A stretch of DNA of 10,926 bases from Bacteroidia bacterium (GTDB taxonomy: Bacteria > Bacteroidota > Bacteroidia > NS11-12g > UBA955): contig JACMRS010000252.1 in the NCBI GenBank assembly GCA_014376345.1, positions 1 through 10,926 on the forward strand. The letters run 5' to 3'. The notes under the pieces were generated by a model. It worked only from the letters and a program-made list of their open reading frames with translations. It made no database searches and had not been told where the DNA came from. The translations under genes were made by a program, and so were the position numbers. Below are positions 6,187-10,926 of the stretch, in pieces. The stretch's first letter is position 1, and each line of letters begins with the position of its first letter.

Positions 6187-8541
6187 TTAATGTTGTACAG
6201 AAATATTTAATGACTGAACACTTCCATCTGCATTAATAAACCTCGCAATATAACTTCCGGAAGGCCAGGAAGTAGTGTCAGCCTCGGTTTCACTCTGACT
6301 GTATCTCAGTTTAATCACTTTCATTATTTTACCTGAAATATCAATAATCTCTATCAAACTACCTGCTTCCGCATTCTGAAAGCTAAAATTAATTTTGCTT
6401 TGAGTTGGATTGGGATATGAAATGAAAGGCAAAACATACGGTTTTTCAAAAGATGCCGTGGCAAGTTTATAATCATACATTGCCAGAACATAATCACCTT
6501 GCTTCAGATCTTTAATTGTAATAGTTCCATATTTATCAAGTTTGCCGTTACTGTTTACAACCTGTCCCTTATAAACACTCCATGGAGAAAGCGGATCAGG
6601 TCTGTAAAGCAATGTCAGACTGTCTTCTGTTTTTTTAATGAGAGTATGATCAAGATAACCGAGATTTCCTGAAGGCGGCGTTCTGCCATCGTAAGAAATT
6701 GTAGCATCGGCACTAAAACCTGTTGGCCACACCCCTCCTACTGTCCAGAAACGGTAATTTGAAGGCATTGGATATTGAATACCATTAAAACCATGATCCG
6801 GTCCAACCCAATGATGCTCCACTCTTAACAAAGCAGTATCATTTATTGATTTTATGTTTACCTGCATCAGTGCTTCATTCAGATCTATACTACCTGTTTG
6901 ATAAACTTTTACTGCTTTATCAGTAATCGCATCACTGATTTTCTCATCAAAATCAAGACAAGTGTAAACAACATTAAAAGGAATATCAAATTCAAAAGTC
7001 TCAGTCTCTTTGCTAATCAGAATTTCTTTATTAAAGACCTTTCTATTCGCATCAAAAAAACATACTTCCATCGGCAACCTTTCATAAAGCTTAGAAGTAA
7101 ACTTGGATTTTTGAACAATTGTGACCATCATTTTTGAACCGTTCTTTTTTACAGAAACAATTTCAGCATGCGCAAAACCGGGTTCAAAAATCCAGTTATC
7201 AAAAAACTCATTAACCGGTCTTTGTGATTTAGATTGTAGAAAATTACGAAGGTCTTCGGATGAAACATTCTGAAATTTATAGGTTTCAAGAAAACTTTTA
7301 GCTCCCGAGAAAAACAGACTGTCGCCAAGATATCCCCGAAGGGTGTGAACCACATCAGCACCCTTTTTATACACATGGGCGCCATAAGTGTAGTCATGCG
7401 GTACACCACTTACTGCTCTGGCTCCGGCATCCCGGATATGGGCAAATCTCAATACCTCAAAATGGGTTTTCCTCACCTCGTTTTTATAAGCTTCTTTACC
7501 ATATTGATTTTCAAGAAACAATTTCTCAGAATAAGATGCCCAACCTTCATTAAGCCACATATCTTCAGGTGTTTTACAGGTTATAGTATTTCCCCACCAG
7601 TGGTGTGAAAGTTCATGAGCCATTAATGTTTCATTATTTGTAGTGCCATCAACCGCAAATTCAGGAAAGGTAATATTGCTGGCGTGTTCCATTGCACCTC
7701 CGGTAAAAGGAACCATATTAAAACCAACTTTATCAAAAGTCTGAGGGCCGTATTTATTTTCAAAAATACCAATACAACTGTGAAGATTTACAAATGACAA
7801 TTTTGCTTTGGCAGTATCTGCAGCAACCGAACCAAGCCATACCGGAAAACTTCTGTAAGGGCCGGTATAAGTACTGATAACAGGCGTATATTTTGCTACT
7901 GAAACCGAAGCAAGATAAGGTGCAATTGGCTGACCAAGCATCCAATGCCATGTTTTTGTGCCATTAATTATAGGCGGATAATTTTGCAGAATTCCATTAC
8001 ACATGGCCAGATAATTACTGTCTGTTGTTATAAAAAACTCATACGTACTGTGAATTTCAAAATGGTCGACAGTTGGAAACCAGGCTCTGCCATAAGTATG
8101 TGGATTTGCGGTAAAGCCAACTCCCAGATTGAATGCATGTTCACCAGTAAAATAAAATCCTCCCCAACCTCCGGGATCGGCTGCTGGTTTGCCATGGTAA
8201 AATATTTTCAATTGAAGACTGTCTCCAAGTAGATAAGTTTTTTCCAAAGTAATATTGACTTTTCCTGTTGGCCTTGAATACAAAAGTTTTGTATTGAAAT
8301 TATAGACAGAATCAACAATCAGGTTATCCAGATCGAGCTTAATCGAAGCAGTATTGATTTTTGTTTTTACTTGCAGAGTGGCTGAACCTGCAATTTGTTT
8401 TGCAGAAAAATTACGGATACTAAGATTGATAGTTGTATGTGTTATTGAAAACGAATCAGGCCTGTTATCTGCTTTTAAAGGTTTATTAACAAAAATAAAC
8501 AGTGATAAGAAAACCAGAATATTAAATTTATAATGTAACAT
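6187..8541 (-). CDS. Secreted M1-family zinc metallopeptidase (aminopeptidase) with T9SS sorting domain
   Basis: 784 residues from the ATG at 8541. A TTG start further upstream would overlap the divergent gene and spoil the signal peptide. Residues 1-24 are a signal peptide (LKA/D). An N-terminal beta domain precedes the thermolysin-like catalytic domain. That domain holds GGAMEH at 281-286 (the exopeptidase GAMEN motif, with His for Asn), the zinc site HELSH (309-313) followed 18 residues later by E332 in NEGWASY, and Y391 in VYKKGAD as the transition-state tyrosine. All zinc ligands and the general base E310 are kept. A region of unassigned fold covers about 550-700. A T9SS type A tail occupies about 708-784 (SYPNPTQSKINFSF, then DISGK, then SGSYIARF). 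It should act outside the cell, trimming peptides from the N terminus. It is divergent from the T9SS gene starting 38 bases away. Confidence 0.93.
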   Translation of the reverse strand: MLHYKFNILVFLSLFIFVNKPLKADNRPDSFSITHTTINLSIRNFSAKQIAGSATLQVKTKINTASIKLDLDNLIVDSVYNFNTKLLYSRPTGKVNITLEKTYLLGDSLQLKIFYHGKPAADPGGWGGFYFTGEHAFNLGVGFTANPHTYGRAWFPTVDHFEIHSTYEFFITTDSNYLAMCNGILQNYPPIINGTKTWHWMLGQPIAPYLASVSVAKYTPVISTYTGPYRSFPVWLGSVAADTAKAKLSFVNLHSCIGIFENKYGPQTFDKVGFNMVPFTGGAMEHASNITFPEFAVDGTTNNETLMAHELSHHWWGNTITCKTPEDMWLNEGWASYSEKLFLENQYGKEAYKNEVRKTHFEVLRFAHIRDAGARAVSGVPHDYTYGAHVYKKGADVVHTLRGYLGDSLFFSGAKSFLETYKFQNVSSEDLRNFLQSKSQRPVNEFFDNWIFEPGFAHAEIVSVKKNGSKMMVTIVQKSKFTSKLYERLPMEVCFFDANRKVFNKEILISKETETFEFDIPFNVVYTCLDFDEKISDAITDKAVKVYQTGSIDLNEALMQVNIKSINDTALLRVEHHWVGPDHGFNGIQYPMPSNYRFWTVGGVWPTGFSADATISYDGRTPPSGNLGYLDHTLIKKTEDSLTLLYRPDPLSPWSVYKGQVVNSNGKLDKYGTITIKDLKQGDYVLAMYDYKLATASFEKPYVLPFISYPNPTQSKINFSFQNAEAGSLIEIIDISGKIMKVIKLRYSQSETEADTTSWPSGSYIARFINADGSVQSLNISVQH

Positions 8542-8579
8542 TGTATTGAAATAAATATAATAGTTAAATAACTTAAAAA

Positions 8580-9635
8580 ATGAATTTATCAATTAAAAGA
8601 ATCACAAATCTACTTTTATTTTTTGCAATTGCCACATCCGGCATCTTAAAAGCTCAGATTACTATAACCAATAATAACATGCCAGTAGCTGGTGATACCT
8701 TAAGGCACAGCATTGCCGTGGCCGATGGTTCTCTGGACTTTTCACTGACCGGCGCAGATTATAACTGGGATTTTTCCAGTTTGAAATTTGCTTCACAGGA
8801 CATCTTTTATTACAAAGCATTATCCGCAACACCATACAGTTTTTATCCGAAATTAGCAGGTACAGTCGGACTAAAAACCGCTGACAGCGTACCATTGGGA
8901 ATAACTACACTGGAACAGCTTTACACATTTTACAAGACATCAGCGTCTTCATATACTGCAACAGCTACAGGCTTTATTGTTTCAGGATTTCCCCTTGCGT
9001 CACTTTATACCGATCCGGATATTATTTATAATTTTCCAATGAAATTTAATAACAGTCATACTGACCATTACAGTGTTAAAACATCAATTCCAACAATTGG
9101 AAGTTTTAAACAAGAAGGAGATAGAAATACAACAGTTGAAGGCTGGGGAAAGATATCAACTCCTTATGGTGCAAATATTCCTTGTCTTAAAATAAAGGCT
9201 GTAAAAGTTGAAATCGATTCATTAATAACATCTTTTTTCTCTTTTGGAATTCCTGTTTCAACTGTTACTTATACCTGGCTTTCTGCTGGTGAGAAAATAC
9301 CTTTACTTGAAGTTACCGGCACTGAATTTGGAGGTACTTTTACACCCGGAGTTATGAGATACAGAGATTCAAGCAGAATTCAACTGATGGGAATCAGGGA
9401 CTTAAAACTAAGCAGTAATAGTATTTATCCAAACCCTGCTAAAGACAAACTATTTTTCAAAGAAACTATTTCAAACGGAACATCCTGTTTAATTTATGAT
9501 GTTACAGGCAGAGTTGTTTTATCCGGAGTTATTAGTGATAACACTTTAAATATAGAAACACTGGCTCCGGGAACGTATCAATTGTTTTGTCTTTCAACAT
9601 CGGGAGCTATTATCCGTTCATTTATTAAAGAATAA
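8580..9635 (+). CDS. T9SS-exported protein of unknown function
   Basis: 351 residues. The signal peptide is residues 1-25 (LLLFFAIATSGILKA/Q). The body, 26-275, is Ser/Thr- and aromatic-rich and looks all-beta, with 'ITITNNNMPVAGDTLRHS' at its start, a pattern often seen in uncharacterised Bacteroidota exported proteins. 'YNWDFSSL' (61-68) recalls the tryptophan strand of a beta sandwich but is not a clear PKD motif. Residues 279-351 are a T9SS type A sorting domain (NSIYPNPAKDKLFF, DVTGR, PGTYQLF). No enzyme residues can be named. It leads a two-gene unit, with the next ATG 15 bases after its stop, so the two products may act together. The ATG at 8580 is preceded by an A-rich stretch rather than a Shine-Dalgarno. 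Confidence 0.88.
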   Translation: MNLSIKRITNLLLFFAIATSGILKAQITITNNNMPVAGDTLRHSIAVADGSLDFSLTGADYNWDFSSLKFASQDIFYYKALSATPYSFYPKLAGTVGLKTADSVPLGITTLEQLYTFYKTSASSYTATATGFIVSGFPLASLYTDPDIIYNFPMKFNNSHTDHYSVKTSIPTIGSFKQEGDRNTTVEGWGKISTPYGANIPCLKIKAVKVEIDSLITSFFSFGIPVSTVTYTWLSAGEKIPLLEVTGTEFGGTFTPGVMRYRDSSRIQLMGIRDLKLSSNSIYPNPAKDKLFFKETISNGTSCLIYDVTGRVVLSGVISDNTLNIETLAPGTYQLFCLSTSGAIIRSFIKE

Positions 9636-9650
9636 TAACGATCAAAAAAC

Positions 9651-10926
9651 ATGAATAGAATTAAATTACTAATTGCATTTTCATTTCTCTTAGCAGCAAA
9701 TCTGGTTCAAGCTCAAACAAATGTAGATGACTTCGTGGTAAATGCCACCGCAACAGTGCAGGCAAGTCCACCAAAAATTACGCTTAACTGGACTGCCTCA
9801 AGTGCAGTGAGTTATACTATTTTCAGAAAACTAAAAACAGAACAACAATTCGGATCTGCAATTGGAACAGTGGCAGGCACCGGCTCAACATTTATTGATA
9901 ACAATGTAAAAGTTGGAATTGCTTATGATTACCTTATTCAAAAAACTACCAGTTCTTATTATGGATTTGGAGAACTGGATGCAGGAATTGAAATTCCTTT
10001 GAATGATAAACGCGGAAATATTCTGTTAGTTATTGATTCTGCTATTGCAACTTCTATTACTTCAGAATTAAAACAATATAAAGAAGATTTAATTGGAGAC
10101 GGCTGGAAAGTAAGTACTGTTTTTGTTTCTTCTACAATGAAAGTTCCTGCCGTAAAATCAAAAATCGCAATTTGGTATAATGCAGATAAAACAAACAATA
10201 AAGCAGCAATGCTAATTGGTCACATACCCGTACCTTATTCAGGTTTGATGGATGCATCTAATAATAATGACTTTCCACCGGATGGCCATCCGGACCACGG
10301 TGGTGCCTGGCCAACAGATCTTTATTATGCTGAATTTGACGGCACTTGGACTGATGCAGGCACATCAGTAAGCGGACTTTCAAGAACTGAAAACATGAAC
10401 GCACCCGGTGATGGCAAATTCGATCAGCACCATTTACCAAATGATGTAGACATTCAGATTGGCCGAATTGACCTATCAAGTTTACCAATATTTAGCAAAA
10501 CAGAAAAAGAATTGATGCAGCAATATTTTGCAAAAGACCATCAATACAGACAAAGATTAGTGACAGTGAGCAACAGAGCACTTATTTGTGAAACACTTGG
10601 ACTGCTTGGTGGCGAAGCTCCGGGCCGAACCTGCTCAATGAATTTCAATCCATTATTTTCTTCTGCTAAAACAGAATCTGTTAGTGGCACTAAATATTTC
10701 GACACTTTAAAGAAAAAAGATTACCTCTTTTCTGCTGTTACCAGTTATGCAGGCTACAACACATTGTTAAGCGTAGGCGCAGTTGACAGGTATAAAGATT
10801 CTATTCACAGTGTTTTCAATACCACATTCGGAAGTTATCATGGCGATTGGGACAATTCAAATAACATGATGCGCGGTTGTCTTGGCAGTCCGGGATTGAC
10901 ATTAACAAATGTATGGTCAGGCCGCC
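9651..10926 (+). CDS. Secreted protein with FN3-like domain and gingipain (C25)-like region, 3' end outside window
   Basis: The frame from the ATG at 9651 stays open for 425 codons to the window's end. Residues 1-21 are a signal peptide (LVQA/Q). About 27-117 fit a fibronectin type III domain (PPKITLNWTAS, SYTIFRK, FIDNNVKVGIAYDYLIQ). From about 121 the sequence resembles the caspase-like fold of C25 peptidases: a strand GNILLVIDS, a helix, GWKVSTVFV, then AAMLIGHIPVPYSG (185-198), TDLYYAEFDGTW (222-233) and DGKFD...VDIQIGRID (254-273). 'GSYHGDWD' at 394-401 may be the His loop, although gingipains have GHGS there. C410 is only 13 residues later, closer than in gingipains, so the catalytic cysteine is unproven or lies beyond the window. 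A T9SS tail would be expected downstream. It sits in one unit with the previous gene. Confidence 0.82.
   Translation, partial: MNRIKLLIAFSFLLAANLVQAQTNVDDFVVNATATVQASPPKITLNWTASSAVSYTIFRKLKTEQQFGSAIGTVAGTGSTFIDNNVKVGIAYDYLIQKTTSSYYGFGELDAGIEIPLNDKRGNILLVIDSAIATSITSELKQYKEDLIGDGWKVSTVFVSSTMKVPAVKSKIAIWYNADKTNNKAAMLIGHIPVPYSGLMDASNNNDFPPDGHPDHGGAWPTDLYYAEFDGTWTDAGTSVSGLSRTENMNAPGDGKFDQHHLPNDVDIQIGRIDLSSLPIFSKTEKELMQQYFAKDHQYRQRLVTVSNRALICETLGLLGGEAPGRTCSMNFNPLFSSAKTESVSGTKYFDTLKKKDYLFSAVTSYAGYNTLLSVGAVDRYKDSIHSVFNTTFGSYHGDWDNSNNMMRGCLGSPGLTLTNVWSGR

Noticed and set aside
7149..8232. Several 60-95 codon frames within the M1 peptidase gene on both strands
   Set aside because: They overlap the well-supported metallopeptidase, including its zinc-site region, and have no recognisable signals or motifs.
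8542..8579. Divergent promoter pair between the M1 peptidase and the T9SS gene
   Set aside because: Promoters are expected here, but only one-mismatch boxes (such as TAACATTG at 8536-8543 on plus and TATATTTA at 8559-8552 on minus) are seen, and none has a well-placed TTG.
8542..8592. Longer N terminus for the M1 peptidase starting at TTG 8592
   Set aside because: It would overlap the divergent gene's start, needs a rare start codon, and puts an odd hydrophobic stretch before a good signal peptide that begins at the ATG at 8541.
9959..10488. Two minus-strand reading frames (9959-10198 and 10258-10488)
   Set aside because: Both lie antisense to the open plus-strand C25-like gene, have no domain resemblance and show compositions expected of shadow frames.

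Overview
The window looks like chromosomal DNA of an AT-rich member of the Bacteroidota, probably near the Chitinophagales, Sphingobacteriales or Cytophagales. Several things point there. Three proteins carry C-terminal type IX secretion (T9SS) type A sorting domains, with the 'YPNP' start and a conserved 'G-x-Y' near the end. CHU-type Ig-like and PKD domains are present. Genes lack Shine-Dalgarno sites, and several promoters fit the Bacteroidota consensus TTG-N19-20-TAnnTTTG. The arginine decarboxylase is the short form typical of flavobacteria and cytophagas. No mobile element, CRISPR array or phage gene is visible, and no gap between genes exceeds about 140 bases.

Layout. On the plus strand, bases 2-949 are the 3' end of a large secreted or surface protein, followed after 5 bases by a small protein with a TonB-C-like domain (955-1506). 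These converge, 2 bases apart, on a long minus-strand block. In transcription order that block is: a M1-family metallopeptidase with a T9SS tail (8541-6187), tRNA-Cys (6128-6058), a small transaldolase (6034-5375), three tandem paralogous lipoproteins of unknown function (C 5315-4638, B 4500-3796, A 3706-2990), and arginine decarboxylase (2903-1509). Divergent from the peptidase, a plus-strand pair starts at 8580: a T9SS-exported protein of unknown function and, 15 bases later, a protein with a fibronectin-III-like domain and a gingipain (C25)-like region. This last gene is open to the end of the window.

How it fits together. The outer parts of the window encode proteins secreted through T9SS or sitting in the envelope. 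The centre mixes housekeeping functions (tRNA-Cys, pentose-phosphate transaldolase, first step of polyamine synthesis) with the least explained element, the lipoprotein triplet. Each of the three lipoprotein genes has its own TAnnTTTG box 6-13 bases before its ATG, so they look like separately transcribed units with very short or no 5' leaders. The members share a lipobox, a 'LT(K/R)MRYS-x-GF' motif right after the lipidated cysteine, a 'D(S/T)DTI(I/V)YYKR' motif and two C-terminal membrane segments. That combination is the best candidate here for an undescribed system, although no function can be assigned from sequence.
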